Assembly (NCBI GenBank): GCA_900012615.1
Contig: LT009756.1
Coordinates: forward strand, 2,032,484 to 2,096,483
Direction of reading: 5' to 3'
Source of the DNA: Agrobacterium genomosp. 13 str. CFBP 6927
GTDB lineage: Bacteria > Pseudomonadota > Alphaproteobacteria > Rhizobiales > Rhizobiaceae
Length of the DNA: 64,000 bases
Part shown: positions 9,568 to 20,626 of the stretch, piece by piece
How the letters are laid out: each line of letters starts with the position of its first letter
Numbering within the stretch: position 1 is the first letter of the stretch
Program-made: the position numbers and the translations under genes
The notes under the pieces: generated by a model
Database searches by the model: none
The model's input: the letters and a program-made list of their open reading frames with translations, nothing else
Told to the model about the DNA's origin: nothing

Positions 9568-10481
9568 GAAGCGTCCTCCACCATCCAGCTGACAAGGTTA
9601 CCAAAGGAGCGGCCAGCATGGGCCGCCATTTCCGGCACCAGGGAGGTCGGCGTCATGCCCGGCTGCGTATTCACTTCAAGCCAGATAACTTCGCCATCTT
9701 CTGAGAAGCGGTCGTCGTAACGAAAGTCTGAACGGCTTACGCCACGGCACCCGATCGCCTGATGTGCCATAACCGCCAGTGTTTGAATTTTTTGGTAAAT
9801 TTTCGGTGAAATTTCCGCCGGAATGACATGCTTTGAGCCACCGGCAGCGTATTTTGCGTCATAATCATAGAAATTGTGACCGAGCGGCACCACCTCCGTG
9901 ACACCCAGCGCCTCGCCATCAAGTACACCGCAGGTCAGCTCGCGGCCGTGAATATAGCGCTCCACCATTACCTGATCGCCATAACGCCATTCGGACGAGG
10001 TGAGGATTTGCGGCGGATGCGACTGGTCTTCCTTGACGATGACAACACCGAAGCTGGAACCTTCGCGCACCGGCTTCACCACATAGGGAGGCGAAAGCGG
10101 ATGCTCGCTGGTGAAATCGAAGCGGTTCATGACGCGCTCGACGGCAACCGGAACACCGGCAGCCGCGGCCACTTTCTTGGCCTGCGCCTTGTCCATGGCG
10201 AGCGCCGAAGCGAGCACGCCGGAATGGGTATAGGGAATGGCAAGATATTCGAGAATGCCCTGAATGGTGCCATCTTCGCCGAAAGGGCCATGCAGAGCAT
10301 TGAAGGCAACATCAGGGCGCAATTCGTCAAGTACGGCGGCGACATCGCGGCCCACATCGACGCGGGTAACCTTGTACCCCTCACCCTCCAGGGCGAGCGC
10401 GCAAGCGTTCCCCGACGACAGGCTGACCGGCCGCTCCGACGAAAACCCACCCATAAGAACAGCTACGTGCTTGCCGCTCAT
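9555..10481 (-). CDS. ddl: D-alanine--D-alanine ligase
   Basis: ATP-grasp ligase making the D-Ala-D-Ala dipeptide used by MurF. The ATG at 10481 ([20 protein letters not shown], typical Ddl start with the substrate-binding Glu/Ser) is preceded by AGAGG and gives 308 residues; an in-frame extension to 10556 is not supported. The ATP-grasp and metal motifs [14 protein letters not shown] and [18 protein letters not shown] are present. It is the first gene of the ddl-ftsQ-ftsA-ftsZ block, so its upstream region probably carries a main promoter for the late division genes. Confidence 0.96.
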   Translation of the reverse strand: MSGKHVAVLMGGFSSERPVSLSSGNACALALEGEGYKVTRVDVGRDVAAVLDELRPDVAFNALHGPFGEDGTIQGILEYLAIPYTHSGVLASALAMDKAQAKKVAAAAGVPVAVERVMNRFDFTSEHPLSPPYVVKPVREGSSFGVVIVKEDQSHPPQILTSSEWRYGDQVMVERYIHGRELTCGVLDGEALGVTEVVPLGHNFYDYDAKYAAGGSKHVIPAEISPKIYQKIQTLAVMAHQAIGCRGVSRSDFRYDDRFSEDGEVIWLEVNTQPGMTPTSLVPEMAAHAGRSFGNLVSWMVEDASCLR

Positions 10482-10556
10482 CGATACCTCTGACACCAAC
10501 TCTCCGTTACGAACCACGCCCGAACCGCCGAAATTGACGAACGGTGATTCTGGCAC

Positions 10557-11023
10557 ATGATCCTTGAGATCAGTTAAACGCCATTAAGGTTAATGAATCG
10601 TTTACTTTCGTTAACCGCCGCGCCCAACATGCCGAGTTCCGTTAAAGAATCAGCATCGATCCGGATTCCCTCCTTGGAATCAGAGAGTTGCACGGATTGC
10701 AACATGCAGCTTTTCAATGATCGGAAATAAAATCGCCGCGCGGCCTCCACCTTGCTCCGCAGAAGACAAGTCTGAAACGTTAACGAGAGGCGCTTTTCCC
10801 CAGCGAAAATTATCTGGCGTTTCAGCGTTTTAAATCCGCGACCTGAATCAGTCTCTCATCAGCCGAGCGCATGCCGAATGCCCGACACCAGGCCCGTCGC
10901 ATTCAAAGATCACATTATTTGCATTATTTCTTTTTTAGCATTCCATAGGAACAAAAATTGCGTTAACGCAGTCCTTGCCTCCCAAGGCATGACATTCCAA
11001 TCATCTGAAATGGAACCCAAACC
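10557..11023. other. 467-base gene-free region between ddl and the divergent MFS gene
   Basis: No credible gene. It holds a 25-base motif shared with the mraZ upstream region (10584-10608), a group of GANTC sites (10595, 10647, 10664, 10677, 10845, with a further one just inside at 10546) and an AT-rich stretch at about 10905-10970 that probably contains the promoter of the transporter gene at 11024. It most likely carries divergent promoters for ddl-ftsQAZ and the transporter. Confidence 0.6.
10584..10608. promoter_or_regulatory. 25-base motif shared with the mraZ upstream region (copy 1)
   Basis: By eye, 22 of 25 bases match the segment at 27620-27644, in the same orientation relative to the downstream minus-strand genes (ddl here, mraZ there). 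It contains TTAA elements and an overlapping GANTC. It sits about 105 bases upstream of the ddl start. A shared cell-cycle regulator is the natural inference; CtrA is one candidate. Confidence 0.5.
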
Positions 11024-12328
11024 ATGACTGACGCGGTATCTCAGGTATCGTCGACAGCTGGCAATTCGAACGTTGTAAAGACAAATTCGCCTGCACGAGT
11101 TCTCACTGCCAGCCTGGTCGGCACGACCATCGAGTTTTTCGATTTTTACGTTTACGCCACGGCCGCAGTGCTCGTGTTCCCGGCATTGTTCTTCCCGAAC
11201 AACGATCCGATGACGGCGCTTCTGGCATCCTTCGCCACTTTCTCCATCGCCTTTTTCGCCCGCCCTCTCGGCGCCGTCGTTTTCGGTCATTATGGTGACC
11301 GTGTCGGCCGCAAGACCACGCTTGTCGCGGCCCTTCTGACGATGGGCGTATCGACAGTCGTGATCGGCCTTCTGCCGACCTATGAGACGGCAGGCGTTCT
11401 GGCGCCGCTGTTCCTCGCACTTTGCCGTTTCGGTCAGGGCTTCGGCCTTGGCGGCGAATGGGGTGGTGCCGTTCTGCTCGCCACGGAAAATGCCCCTCCC
11501 GGCAAGCGCAGCTGGTACGGCATGTTCCCGCAGCTCGGCGCGCCCGTCGGCCTGTTCCTTTCCTCCGGCGTCTTCTGGATCCTGCTGCACTTCATGTCGC
11601 AGGAATCACTTTTGAGCTGGGGCTGGCGCATTCCCTTCGTCGCTTCGATCATCCTGATCGCTGTCGGCATGTGGGTTCGCCTGTCCATCACCGAAACACC
11701 CGATTTCCAGAAAGCGATCGAAAAGGAAGAACGTGTGGCCGTGCCGGTCGCGGAACTGTTCCGCAACCACAAGCGCAGCCTCGTGCTCGGCACCTTCGTG
11801 GCGCTGGCCACCTTCGTGCTTTTCTATATCGGCACCGCTTATCTGCTCTCCTACAACGTCAAGGTCCTGAAAATCCCGTTCCTCGACGCGCTGGAAGTGC
11901 AGATACTCGGCTCCATCGTCTTCGGTATCTTCATTCCGATCGCCGGCAAGCTTGCCGAGAAATTCGGCCGTCGTGAAATCCTGATCCTGACGACGGTGCT
12001 GATCGGCCTGTTCTCCTTCCTGCTGCCAAGCCTGATGACCGGCGGCGAAGGTTCGATCTTCGTTTTCGCGGCTCTGGCCATGATGCTGATGGGCATGACC
12101 TACGGCCTGATCGGAACGGCGCTCGCCGCGCCCTTCCCGACCCGCGTGCGTTACACCGGCTCGTCCATCACCTTTAACATGGCCGGCATCTTCGGCGCAT
12201 CGCTGGCGCCTTACATCGCCACATGGCTGCAGGTGAATTACGGCATGGGATATGTCGGTTATTATCTCTGCGTATCCGCCCTCATCACGCTGGCCTGCAT
12301 TCTTCTGTCCCGCAAGGACGAAGTCTGA
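11024..12328 (+). CDS. MFS transporter, metabolite:H+ symporter (MHS) family
   Basis: 434-residue inner-membrane carrier with about 12 hydrophobic segments. The region LVGTTIEFFDFYVYATAAVLVFP at the start of helix 1 and the loop 2-3 motif GHYGDRVGRKTTL are hallmarks of the MHS subfamily (ProP, KgtP, ShiA), which import organic acids, betaines or shikimate with protons. The actual substrate cannot be told. It is transcribed against the dcw direction and stands with the GGDEF gene as an island between ddl and murB; a strong terminator follows. Confidence 0.88.
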   Translation: MTDAVSQVSSTAGNSNVVKTNSPARVLTASLVGTTIEFFDFYVYATAAVLVFPALFFPNNDPMTALLASFATFSIAFFARPLGAVVFGHYGDRVGRKTTLVAALLTMGVSTVVIGLLPTYETAGVLAPLFLALCRFGQGFGLGGEWGGAVLLATENAPPGKRSWYGMFPQLGAPVGLFLSSGVFWILLHFMSQESLLSWGWRIPFVASIILIAVGMWVRLSITETPDFQKAIEKEERVAVPVAELFRNHKRSLVLGTFVALATFVLFYIGTAYLLSYNVKVLKIPFLDALEVQILGSIVFGIFIPIAGKLAEKFGRREILILTTVLIGLFSFLLPSLMTGGEGSIFVFAALAMMLMGMTYGLIGTALAAPFPTRVRYTGSSITFNMAGIFGASLAPYIATWLQVNYGMGYVGYYLCVSALITLACILLSRKDEV

Positions 12329-12351
12329 TCCGAACGGATTGCAAGACGTTG

Positions 12352-12385
12352 AAAAGCCCGCGAAACCTTCGTTTCGCGGGCTTTT
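12352..12385 (+). terminator. Bidirectional rho-independent terminator
   Basis: A 15-bp perfect stem with a four-base loop; A4 on one side and T4 on the other allow it to work for both the transporter (plus strand) and the convergent GGDEF gene (minus strand). Confidence 0.93.
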
Positions 12386-12403
12386 GTTTGCCTGCTTCGA
12401 CGC

Positions 12404-13255
12404 TTACGCCACGGCCTGGCGCCGCTCCACATGACCCGTCACACAGACGCGATTGCGCCCTCCCCCTTTCGCCCGATAGAGCGCCAGATCGGCATTATGC
12501 ATGACCTTGTCGAAAATGTCGGCGTCACAGCGAAAGGCTACACCAATCGAAATCGTCACCGTGATCCGCTGATCCTGATGCTCCACCGGCGTGGTCTCGA
12601 TAACCGCACGAACCTTCTCGCACATCTGCAGAAAGGCAAGTGGGCTAGTTTCCTGCACGACGACAAATTCCTCACCACCCAGACGGGCGACATGGGCAGA
12701 AGGATCGAAATGCTCCATTATCCTGCGGGCGACGCTCGAGATGACGAGATCGCCGACGAGATGGCTGTATCTGTCATTCACCAACTTGAAATGATCGATA
12801 TCGAGAAAGGCGACGCAATAGTCACTGCCGAGTTCGGCGCATGCAGCATAAAGGCCGAGCCGGTTGCTCAGGCCAGTCAGGGCATCCGTATGGCTCAGAT
12901 GCAGGAAGCGCTCGTGGGATTGCACGAGAATTTGCACCTCCCTGGCATTTAGCCAGCAGACCAGCAACGTCACCGTAAACGCAACGGCCCCGCCGAGCGT
13001 CGTGCTCAGCATGATCCCGTTGAAGAGATCGGTCACCAGCCCGAACTGCGCCAGAAGCACCAGACCACCCGTGCACATCAGGATAACGACGAGCGTCACG
13101 AGGCATGCGATACGAATGGAGAATTCCAGCGGCTCAAGCCGGCGACGGCCCTCCGGCGTGGCGACCGAAAAACTTATCATTTCGATCGCTTTTTTCCAAA
13201 GACCCAACATCATGTTCAAAAGTGCCCAGTCGCGTAATGTCGTTGGTATTTCCAA
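12404..13255 (-). CDS. Membrane-bound GGDEF protein, probable diguanylate cyclase
   Basis: 283 residues: a cytoplasmic N terminus, two membrane helices (about 47-70 and 77-102), then a GGDEF domain that makes the second messenger cyclic di-GMP. The active-site signature is GGEEF within VARLGGEEFVVV, and the metal-binding FLDIDHFKLVNDRYSH segment is intact, so activity is likely. The residues before GGEEF (DPSAHVARL) do not contain the RxxD inhibitory I-site, so product feedback inhibition is probably absent. There is no recognisable sensor domain beyond the short periplasmic loop. Convergent with the MHS transporter. Confidence 0.88.
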   Translation of the reverse strand: MEIPTTLRDWALLNMMLGLWKKAIEMISFSVATPEGRRRLEPLEFSIRIACLVTLVVILMCTGGLVLLAQFGLVTDLFNGIMLSTTLGGAVAFTVTLLVCWLNAREVQILVQSHERFLHLSHTDALTGLSNRLGLYAACAELGSDYCVAFLDIDHFKLVNDRYSHLVGDLVISSVARRIMEHFDPSAHVARLGGEEFVVVQETSPLAFLQMCEKVRAVIETTPVEHQDQRITVTISIGVAFRCDADIFDKVMHNADLALYRAKGGGRNRVCVTGHVERRQAVA

Positions 13256-13413
13256 ATAAAAAAAACATTTATTGCTGAAAGAGCGAGACGTTATATCGTC
13301 CGCTCACGTATTTCCCGGAAACAATATAGGAAAAACCGTTGATCGACCGTTACGATACACGAAACGGCCGATTCAACGGCAGAATTTTCTTGCGGTAAAG
13401 GCGTTCGTCGGGT

Positions 13414-14379
13414 TTATGCCCCTAGAAACGGTTCCACCTCGCGGCCCGGCATGAACAGCCCCAGCCGCTTGATTTCCCATTCCAGCCGGATGCCCGACTT
13501 CTCGAACACGCGCTTGCGAATGGTCTCACCCAGATATTCCAGGTCATAACCGGTCGCATGGCCGGTATTGATCATGAAATTGCAGTGCAGCGACGACATC
13601 TGCGCCCCGCCGATGACCAGACCGCGACCACCCGCCTCATCGATCAGTTCCCAGGCGGAATGACCTTCGGGATTCTTGAAGGTGGAACCGCCCGTCTGCT
13701 CGCGGATAGGCTGCACGGTTTCCCGGTGATGACGCACGGCATCCATATCGGCACGGATTTTCGCCTTGTCTTCGGGATAGCCCTCAAACAGCGCGCCGGT
13801 GAAGATCAGGCCCGCATCCGCGCCGGAGTGGCGATAGCTGTAACCCATATCGGCATTGGAAAGCACATGCTGGTTGCCCTGACGGTCGACCGCATAGACC
13901 TCCACGACACGCTCACGCGTTTCACCGCCATTGGCGCCCGCATTCATGCGCAGCGCACCGCCGATGGAGCCGGGAATGCCGTAATAGAAATGGAAACCGC
14001 CGATGCCATTATCCATGGCCATGGCCGCAATATGCTTGTCCGGGCAGATCGCGCCCGCCTTGATGCGGTTTTCACCGGCAAGCTCTACCTGGCCGAAGCC
14101 CTTGGCCGACAGACGGACGACGACGCCAGGAATACCACCATCGCGCACGAGAAGGTTCGAACCGACGCCGACCACGGTCAACGGCACGTCTTCCGGCAGA
14201 ATTTTCAGGAAGGCAATCAGATCGTCGGCATCGTGCGGCTGGAACATCACCTCCGCAAGACCACCGGCTCTGAACCACGTCACGCGGTCCATGGGCGCAT
14301 CCGGTGTCAGACGTCCCCGCAATTCATTTACCCCGTCGCCGAGCCTCCCCAGCAATTTAACCCCATCGACCTGTCTCAT
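13414..14379 (-). CDS. murB: UDP-N-acetylenolpyruvoylglucosamine reductase MurB
   Basis: FAD enzyme that reduces the enolpyruvyl group to make UDP-MurNAc. FAD-binding motifs [15 protein letters not shown] and [16 protein letters not shown] are present and the catalytic Ser lies in GGSTFKNP. 321 residues with the short C-terminal region of type II-like MurB proteins of this group. The start overlaps the murC stop by four bases, so it is translated with murC. It is the last gene of the mraZ-murB block; 158 gene-free bases follow before the GGDEF gene. Confidence 0.96.
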   Translation of the reverse strand: MRQVDGVKLLGRLGDGVNELRGRLTPDAPMDRVTWFRAGGLAEVMFQPHDADDLIAFLKILPEDVPLTVVGVGSNLLVRDGGIPGVVVRLSAKGFGQVELAGENRIKAGAICPDKHIAAMAMDNGIGGFHFYYGIPGSIGGALRMNAGANGGETRERVVEVYAVDRQGNQHVLSNADMGYSYRHSGADAGLIFTGALFEGYPEDKAKIRADMDAVRHHRETVQPIREQTGGSTFKNPEGHSAWELIDEAGGRGLVIGGAQMSSLHCNFMINTGHATGYDLEYLGETIRKRVFEKSGIRLEWEIKRLGLFMPGREVEPFLGA

Positions 14380-15791
14380 TCAGACTTTCCTGATATGCTC
14401 TTCAATTCCGAAGGCAGCGCTGCTGCCCATTGCGTGATATTCCCAGCCCCCAAGAGAACCACGAAATCACCCGGATTCGCAATGCCTGCAACCACTGAGG
14501 CGAGATCTTCCCGTTTTTCGAGAAAACGAGCGTCGCGGTGGCCGGCGGCCTTGATGGCCGAAACCAGCGCTTCCGAGCTCGCGCCTTCGATCGGATCTTC
14601 GCCCGCGGCATAGACGGGAGCAAGGATAATCGTGTCGGCATCGTTAAAACAATGCGCGAAATCGTCAAACAGGCTCGAAAGCCGGCTGTAGCGGTGCGGC
14701 TGGTGCACGGCGATGATGCGGCCCTTGCAGGCTTCGCGCGCCGCCGCCAGTACAGCCTTGATCTCGACCGGATGGTGACCGTAGTCATCGAAGACCTGTA
14801 CGCCGTTGGCTTCGCCCGTCAGCGTGAAGCGGCGCTTGACGCCGGCAAAGGAGGCAAGCCCCTTCTTGATGTCGGCTTCCGAAATGCCGAGACGATTGGC
14901 GACCGCAATCGCGGCCGTCGCATTCGACACATTGTGGCGGCCGGGCATCGGCAGGACGAGGTCCTTGAAGGAGAATATCTTGCCGGTGCGGCGGCGACGG
15001 ATTTCCACGTCGAAGATCGACCGCGTGCCGTCAATGCGCACATTCGAAAAACGCACGTCGGCCTGCGGGTTCTCGCCATAGGTGATGACCTTGCGGTCCT
15101 CGATCCGGCCGACCAGTGCCTGCACTTCCGGATGGTCGAGGCACATGACGCCAAAACCGTAGAAAGGAACATTCTCGACAAACTGGCGGAACGCGGCGCG
15201 CACGGCATCGAAATTGCCGTAGTGATCCAGATGCTCGGGATCGATATTGGTGATGACAGCCACATCGGCCGGCAGCTTCAGGAACGTGCCGTCGGATTCG
15301 TCGGCCTCCACCACCATCCACTCGCCCTCGCCCATGCGGGCGTTGGTGCCGTAGGCATTGATGATGCCGCCATTGATGACGGTCGGGTCGAGATTGCCGG
15401 CTTCCAGCAGCGTCGCGACCATGGAGGTGGTCGTGGTCTTGCCGTGGGTGCCGCCGATGGCGATGGCATTGCGGAAACGCATCAGCTCGGCCAGCATTTC
15501 GGCACGGCGAACGATCGGCAGGTGTTTTTCCCGCGCGGCGATGAGTTCCGGATTGCTTTTCTTGATGGCGGTGGAAACCACCACGACCTCGGCATCACCG
15601 ATATTATCCGCCGTATGGCCGACAAAAACCTCGATACCCTTGTCGCGCAGGCGCTGCACATTGGCGCTATCGGCCTGATCCGACCCCTGAACGCGATGGC
15701 CGAGATTGTGAAGCACTTCGGCAATGCCGCTCATGCCGATCCCGCCTATGCCGATGAAATGGACAAGGCCTATGGCTTTCGGCATCTTCAT
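14376..15791 (-). CDS. murC: UDP-N-acetylmuramate--L-alanine ligase MurC
   Basis: First amino-acid-adding ligase of peptidoglycan synthesis. N-terminal Rossmann start [20 protein letters not shown]-binding P-loop [14 protein letters not shown] (about residues 113-126) and the Mur-ligase motif [14 protein letters not shown] are all present. 471 residues, normal. The start overlaps the murG stop by four bases and its end overlaps murB by four bases. Confidence 0.97.
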   Translation of the reverse strand: MKMPKAIGLVHFIGIGGIGMSGIAEVLHNLGHRVQGSDQADSANVQRLRDKGIEVFVGHTADNIGDAEVVVVSTAIKKSNPELIAAREKHLPIVRRAEMLAELMRFRNAIAIGGTHGKTTTTSMVATLLEAGNLDPTVINGGIINAYGTNARMGEGEWMVVEADESDGTFLKLPADVAVITNIDPEHLDHYGNFDAVRAAFRQFVENVPFYGFGVMCLDHPEVQALVGRIEDRKVITYGENPQADVRFSNVRIDGTRSIFDVEIRRRRTGKIFSFKDLVLPMPGRHNVSNATAAIAVANRLGISEADIKKGLASFAGVKRRFTLTGEANGVQVFDDYGHHPVEIKAVLAAAREACKGRIIAVHQPHRYSRLSSLFDDFAHCFNDADTIILAPVYAAGEDPIEGASSEALVSAIKAAGHRDARFLEKREDLASVVAGIANPGDFVVLLGAGNITQWAAALPSELKSISGKSE

Positions 15792-16924
15792 GCCCCAACT
15801 CCTTCATTCTTCTTCTTGAATTCCTGTACGGACTGGCCGGAAGCAATAGCCTCGACCAGATCGGCCAGCACATCCGCCGCATGCGGTTTGCCGGTCGCCT
15901 TTGCCGCTGCCGCCGTCGCGCTCAAACGGTCAGGCTCGGAAAGCGCCGACGACAAAAGGCTGGAAAGCTTCTGCGGCGATAGTTCCGCCTGCTTGATGAC
16001 GCTTGCCCCGCCCGCCGCCGAAAGCGCTGCCGCATTGGCGGCCTGATCGTGATCCAGCGCATGCGGATAGGGCACGAGGATCGACGGACGGCCGATGACC
16101 GACAGTTCCGACACCGTCGAAGCACCCGAACGGCTGATGACCAGATCGGCCTCGCCAATACGTGAGGCCATATCGCCGAAGAAGGGCGAAACATCCGCTT
16201 TCACGCCGAGCTTCTGATAGGAGGCGATCACGCTGTCCTTGTCTTCGGGGCGAGCCTGCTGGGTGACGACGATGCGCTTGCGTTGCTCGTTCTTCAACAG
16301 GCAGATCGCTGCCGGCACGGCGCTGGAAAAGAATTGCGCGCCCTGGCTGCCGCCGAAAACGACGAGCTGAAACGGTTCATCCGTCTGCGAGGGCGTATAG
16401 GGTATCTCCGACGCAGCCAGCACCGCCGGGCGAACGGGATTGCCGGTGGCCACCGTCTTGTCGGAATATTGGCCGTTGGCGGGCGGCAGGAAACCGCCGG
16501 CGATTGCTTTCACCCGGCCGGCCAGCGCCTTGTTGGCGCGGCCCATCACCGCATTCTGCTCGTGAATGATCGACGGCACGCCAAGCCCGGTCGATGCCAG
16601 AAGCGGCGGCACGGTGGGATAACCACCGAAGCCGACGACCGCGACCGGCTTCAGCTTCGTGACCAGCCGGCGCGCTGAACGCAGCCCTGTCCATAGTTTC
16701 CACAGCGAACGCGCCACGGAAATCGGGTTCTTCGAACCGATGGTGGCAGACGGCACCACATGAATTTCATCCGCCGGAAACTTGCCGGCATAACGCTCGG
16801 CGCGGCTGTCGGTGACGAGATGCACCTGATAACCGCGTTCTTTCAGCGTATGCGCCAGGGCCTCGGCTGGAAAGACATGGCCGCCGGTTCCCCCGGCGGC
16901 AAGAAGAACAATACCCTTGCTCAT
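15788..16924 (-). CDS. murG: UDP-GlcNAc:lipid I N-acetylglucosaminyltransferase MurG
   Basis: Peripheral inner-membrane GT-B glycosyltransferase that turns lipid I into lipid II. The N-terminal G-loop [16 protein letters not shown] and the second G-loop [12 protein letters not shown] are present, as are SGASTVSEL and the C-terminal nucleotide site [15 protein letters not shown]. 378 residues. Six bases separate it from ftsW and it overlaps murC by four. Confidence 0.97.
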   Translation of the reverse strand: MSKGIVLLAAGGTGGHVFPAEALAHTLKERGYQVHLVTDSRAERYAGKFPADEIHVVPSATIGSKNPISVARSLWKLWTGLRSARRLVTKLKPVAVVGFGGYPTVPPLLASTGLGVPSIIHEQNAVMGRANKALAGRVKAIAGGFLPPANGQYSDKTVATGNPVRPAVLAASEIPYTPSQTDEPFQLVVFGGSQGAQFFSSAVPAAICLLKNEQRKRIVVTQQARPEDKDSVIASYQKLGVKADVSPFFGDMASRIGEADLVISRSGASTVSELSVIGRPSILVPYPHALDHDQAANAAALSAAGGASVIKQAELSPQKLSSLLSSALSEPDRLSATAAAAKATGKPHAADVLADLVEAIASGQSVQEFKKKNEGVGA

Positions 16925-16930
16925 GATACT

Positions 16931-18085
16931 TTACTCCGCGGGAACGCCGGAACCGACGCGGAAGAAACTCCGCTCCTGCGCCCGCTTTTCGGGTCTGTGG
17001 CGTGTCAGCGCCAGAAGGAAGCCGGCGGTCACGCAGATCGCCATCATCGACGAACCGCCATAGGAAATCAGCGGCAGCGTCATGCCCTTGGCGGGCATCA
17101 GTTCCAGATTGACGCCGATATTGATCATCGACTGCATGCCGATCTGCAAAACGAGGCCGGCCACGGCGAAGCGGCAGAAGTCGTCCTTTTCCTTGAAGGC
17201 GTGCGAGAGGCCGCGCAGCACGATGAAGGCGAAGATCGCCACCAGGAACATGCAGAAAACGATGCCGAATTCTTCCGCCGCCACCGAGAAGATGAAGTCG
17301 GTATGGCTGTCGGGAATGATCCGCTTGACGATACCCTCGCCCGGTCCCCGACCGAACCAGTCGCCGCGAATAATCGCCTCACGCGCCGTATCCACCTGGA
17401 ACGTATCGCCTTCGCCCGTCCAGAAACGGTCGATACGACCGGCAACGTGCGGCAGCAGCAAATAGGCGGAGATGATGCCGCCGACGCCAAGACCGCCAAG
17501 CATGATGATCCAGAACCACGGCACGCCCGCCATGAAGAACATGCCGCCCCAGACCACGGAGGTCAGGATGGTCTGGCCGAAGTCGGGCTGGGCGATCAGC
17601 AATGCAGCCACAATGCCGAAGGTGATGATGGCAAAGAGGTTGCCCGGAATTTCCGGATGACGTGCCCGCTCGGCGAAAAGCCAGGCGCAGACGATCACGA
17701 AGGCCGGCTTCATGAATTCCGATGGCTGGATGGAAAAGGTGCCGATGGAAATCCAGCGTCTCGCACCCTTGACCTCGATGCCGAAGAATAGCGCGAAGAT
17801 CATCATCAGCAGCGAAGCGATGAGCATGAAGACCGCGACACGACGCACCTGCCGGGGCGACAGGAAGGACAGGCCGACCATGATCGCCAGCGACGGCACC
17901 ATGAACATCGCCTGACGCTCGACGAAGAAGAAGCTGTTGAGACCGATACGCTCGGCAACCGCCGGTGACGCCGCAAAGGACAGCATCAGTCCGATGCCCA
18001 TCAATGCGATGAACGCCGCCAGAAAGAAACGGTCGATGGTCCAGAACCATTCCGCGACCGGACCGCGATCAACTCGGCTTACCAT
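16931..18085 (-). CDS. ftsW: Lipid II polymerase FtsW (SEDS family)
   Basis: Septal glycosyltransferase that polymerises lipid II together with FtsI. About ten membrane segments; the signatures [19 protein letters not shown] and [19 protein letters not shown] are typical SEDS motifs. The ATG at 18085 ([14 protein letters not shown]) gives 384 residues, preceded by an AAGGGGG stretch; a TTG codon nine residues upstream (18112) is the alternative. Either start lies inside the end of murD, so the genes overlap by at least 17 bases. Confidence 0.95.
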   Translation of the reverse strand: MVSRVDRGPVAEWFWTIDRFFLAAFIALMGIGLMLSFAASPAVAERIGLNSFFFVERQAMFMVPSLAIMVGLSFLSPRQVRRVAVFMLIASLLMMIFALFFGIEVKGARRWISIGTFSIQPSEFMKPAFVIVCAWLFAERARHPEIPGNLFAIITFGIVAALLIAQPDFGQTILTSVVWGGMFFMAGVPWFWIIMLGGLGVGGIISAYLLLPHVAGRIDRFWTGEGDTFQVDTAREAIIRGDWFGRGPGEGIVKRIIPDSHTDFIFSVAAEEFGIVFCMFLVAIFAFIVLRGLSHAFKEKDDFCRFAVAGLVLQIGMQSMINIGVNLELMPAKGMTLPLISYGGSSMMAICVTAGFLLALTRHRPEKRAQERSFFRVGSGVPAE

Positions 18086-19499
18086 GGCCTTCACCCCCTT
18101 TTCCAGAGTCAACCAGCATCGTCATGCCATCGAGCGCCGCAACCTGCGCGACGAACGAATCACCTCTGATCTCAAAGTTCTTATATTGATCGAAGCTTGC
18201 GCAAGCCGGGGATAACATCACGATATTGCCGGCCGTCGCATCTTTTTCCGCATCCGCCGCCGCATGCTGGATCGCTTTGTCCAGCGTGCCGGATATTTCA
18301 TAAGGTACTGCCTCGCCCAGCGTCGCCGCAAATTCGGCTGCCGCTTCGCCGATCAGATAGGCCTTGGCGATGCGGGGGAAGAGCGGCGAGAGGCTGGTGA
18401 TGCCACCCGCTTTTGGCAGGCCGCCGGCGATCCAGTAGATGCGGTCGAAGCTTGAAAGCGCCGGTGCAGCAGCATCGGCATTGGTAGCCTTGCTGTCGTT
18501 GACGAAGGTGACGTTGCCACGGCGTCCGACAGGCTGCATGCGATGCTTGAGGCCCGGGAAGGATTTGAGACCGGCCCGAATCTCGTCTTCGGTAACACCG
18601 ACCGCAAGGCAGGCGGCAATTGCCGCCGCCGCATTCTGCGCATTGTGGCTGCCGCGAAGGGTCTGGATGCCGTCGAGATCGACCAGCAGCGCGGACGTGC
18701 CACCATGCGCCCGCAGGATGCGGCTGCCCTCAGCATAAAGACCTTCGGAAACGACATTGCGTTTGGAAATGCGCTCGACCTTTACCCCGGCACGCTCGAT
18801 ACGGTCGGCGATCAGTGTCGAATGACTGTCATCCACACCGACAATTGCCGTGCCGCTGCCAGCCACCAATCGCTCCTTGACGTCAGCATAGTGCTGCATC
18901 GTGCCATGCCGGTCGAGATGATCGGGCGTCAGATTGAGAAGAATTCCGGCGGTCGGATTAATCGTTGGCGCGAGATCGATCTGGTAGGACGAGCACTCGA
19001 CAACATAGAAACGTTGCGCCTTCGGCGGATCGAGGCTCAGCACCGCCGTACCGATATTGCCGCCCAGCTGCGTATCGCGGCCGGATGCCTTGAGAATATG
19101 CGCGATTAGCGCCGTCGTTGTGGACTTGCCGTTGGTGCCGGTAATCGCGATGAAAGGGCAATCCGGCGCATGAGCGCGGCGCTCACGGATGAAAAGCTCG
19201 ATATCGCCGATGATCTCGACACCCGCTGCCTTGGCAAGGTCCACCGACCAGTGCGGTTTCGGATGCGTCAAGGGCACGCCGGGCGCCAGCACGAAGGAGG
19301 AAAAGGAGGGCCAGTCTATCGTCCGCAGGTCCGCCGTCGTAATGCCTTCGGCTTCAGCCTTGGCGACGCTATCGGGATTGTCGTCGAAGGCGACGACCTC
19401 CGCCCCACCCGCGACCAGTGCGCGGGCGGTGACGAGACCCGAACCGCCAAGCCCGAAAAGCGCGACCTTCTTACCTCTGAACGACGTGACCGGGATCAT
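18069..19499 (-). CDS. murD: UDP-N-acetylmuramoylalanine--D-glutamate ligase MurD
   Basis: Adds D-Glu to UDP-MurNAc-L-Ala. The P-loop is [17 protein letters not shown] (about residues 118-134); [11 protein letters not shown] and the N-terminal [14 protein letters not shown] nucleotide-sugar region match MurD. 476 residues, normal. It sits three bases after mraY and overlaps ftsW, in the canonical murF-mraY-murD-ftsW order. Confidence 0.97.
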   Translation of the reverse strand: MIPVTSFRGKKVALFGLGGSGLVTARALVAGGAEVVAFDDNPDSVAKAEAEGITTADLRTIDWPSFSSFVLAPGVPLTHPKPHWSVDLAKAAGVEIIGDIELFIRERRAHAPDCPFIAITGTNGKSTTTALIAHILKASGRDTQLGGNIGTAVLSLDPPKAQRFYVVECSSYQIDLAPTINPTAGILLNLTPDHLDRHGTMQHYADVKERLVAGSGTAIVGVDDSHSTLIADRIERAGVKVERISKRNVVSEGLYAEGSRILRAHGGTSALLVDLDGIQTLRGSHNAQNAAAAIAACLAVGVTEDEIRAGLKSFPGLKHRMQPVGRRGNVTFVNDSKATNADAAAPALSSFDRIYWIAGGLPKAGGITSLSPLFPRIAKAYLIGEAAAEFAATLGEAVPYEISGTLDKAIQHAAADAEKDATAGNIVMLSPACASFDQYKNFEIRGDSFVAQVAALDGMTMLVDSGKGGEGHGKPS

Positions 19500-19502
19500 C
19501 GC

Positions 19503-20603
19503 TCACCTCAGCTTCAGGGTGGCGAGGCCGAGCAGCGCGAGGCCAACGGAGATGATCCAGAAACGGATCACCACCTGGCTTTCCGTCCAGCCCTTTTTCT
19601 CGAAATGGTGGTGGATCGGCGCCATAAGGAACACACGCCTGCCGGTTCGCTTGAACCAGAAAACCTGGATGATAACCGACAGCGTTTCCATGACGAAGAG
19701 ACCGCCGACGATGACCATGACGATCTCGTGCTTGGTCGCGACAGCGATGGAGCCGATGAGGCCGCCAAGCGCCAGCGAACCCGTATCGCCCATGAAGATG
19801 GCGGCAGGCGGCGCGTTGAACCACAGGAAGCCGAGGCCCGCGCCGATGACCGCGCCGACAATGACGGCGAGTTCACCCGTGCCGGGCACGAAATTGATCT
19901 GCAGGTAATTGGCGAAAACCGCGTTACCGGCAAGATAGGCGATCACCCCGAAGGTAGCAGCCGCGATCATAACGGGCACGATGGCGAGACCATCGAGACC
20001 ATCCGTCAGGTTCACGGCATTGCCCGCGCCAACGATGACAAAAGCACCGAAGAGCACAAAGAAATAACCGAGATTGATCACGAATTCCTTGAAGAACGGA
20101 AACGCGATGGAGCTGCCGAGCGTGCCGCCATGCGGGGCGGAAGCAAGCGCCATCTTCATCATGAAGAACACTGCAATCGCCGCGATCAGGAATTCGATGC
20201 CAAGACGCGCCTTGCCGGAAAAGCCCTTGTCGCTCTGCTTCGTTACCTTCAGGTAATCGTCGTAGAAACCGATGGCTCCGAAACCGAGTGTCACCATCAG
20301 CACGGCAACGACATAGACGTTCGACAGGTCACCCCACAGCAGCGAGCCCCCGAGAATGCCGGCAAGGATCATGAGCCCGCCCATGGTCGGCGTGCCGGCC
20401 TTCTTGAAATGGGTCTGCGGCCCGTCGGCGCGGATCGGCTGGCCCTTGCCCTGGCGCACGCGCAACGAGTTGATGATCGCCGGTCCAAACAGGAAGACGA
20501 TCAACGCAGAGGTGAACATCGCCGCACCCGCCCGGAAGGTGATGTAGCGGAAGAGGTTGAAGACTTGAACTTTATCCGACAGTTCGACGAGCCAGATCAG
20601 CAT
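19503..20603 (-). CDS. mraY: Phospho-N-acetylmuramoyl-pentapeptide transferase MraY
   Basis: Polytopic inner-membrane enzyme that transfers phospho-MurNAc-pentapeptide to undecaprenyl phosphate, giving lipid I. About ten helices; the catalytic and Mg-binding motifs [33 protein letters not shown] and [13 protein letters not shown] are all visible. 366 residues, normal. 23 bases downstream of murF. Confidence 0.97.
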   Translation of the reverse strand: MLIWLVELSDKVQVFNLFRYITFRAGAAMFTSALIVFLFGPAIINSLRVRQGKGQPIRADGPQTHFKKAGTPTMGGLMILAGILGGSLLWGDLSNVYVVAVLMVTLGFGAIGFYDDYLKVTKQSDKGFSGKARLGIEFLIAAIAVFFMMKMALASAPHGGTLGSSIAFPFFKEFVINLGYFFVLFGAFVIVGAGNAVNLTDGLDGLAIVPVMIAAATFGVIAYLAGNAVFANYLQINFVPGTGELAVIVGAVIGAGLGFLWFNAPPAAIFMGDTGSLALGGLIGSIAVATKHEIVMVIVGGLFVMETLSVIIQVFWFKRTGRRVFLMAPIHHHFEKKGWTESQVVIRFWIISVGLALLGLATLKLR

Positions 20604-20626
20604 AATTGCCCTTTCAAAAGGCTATT

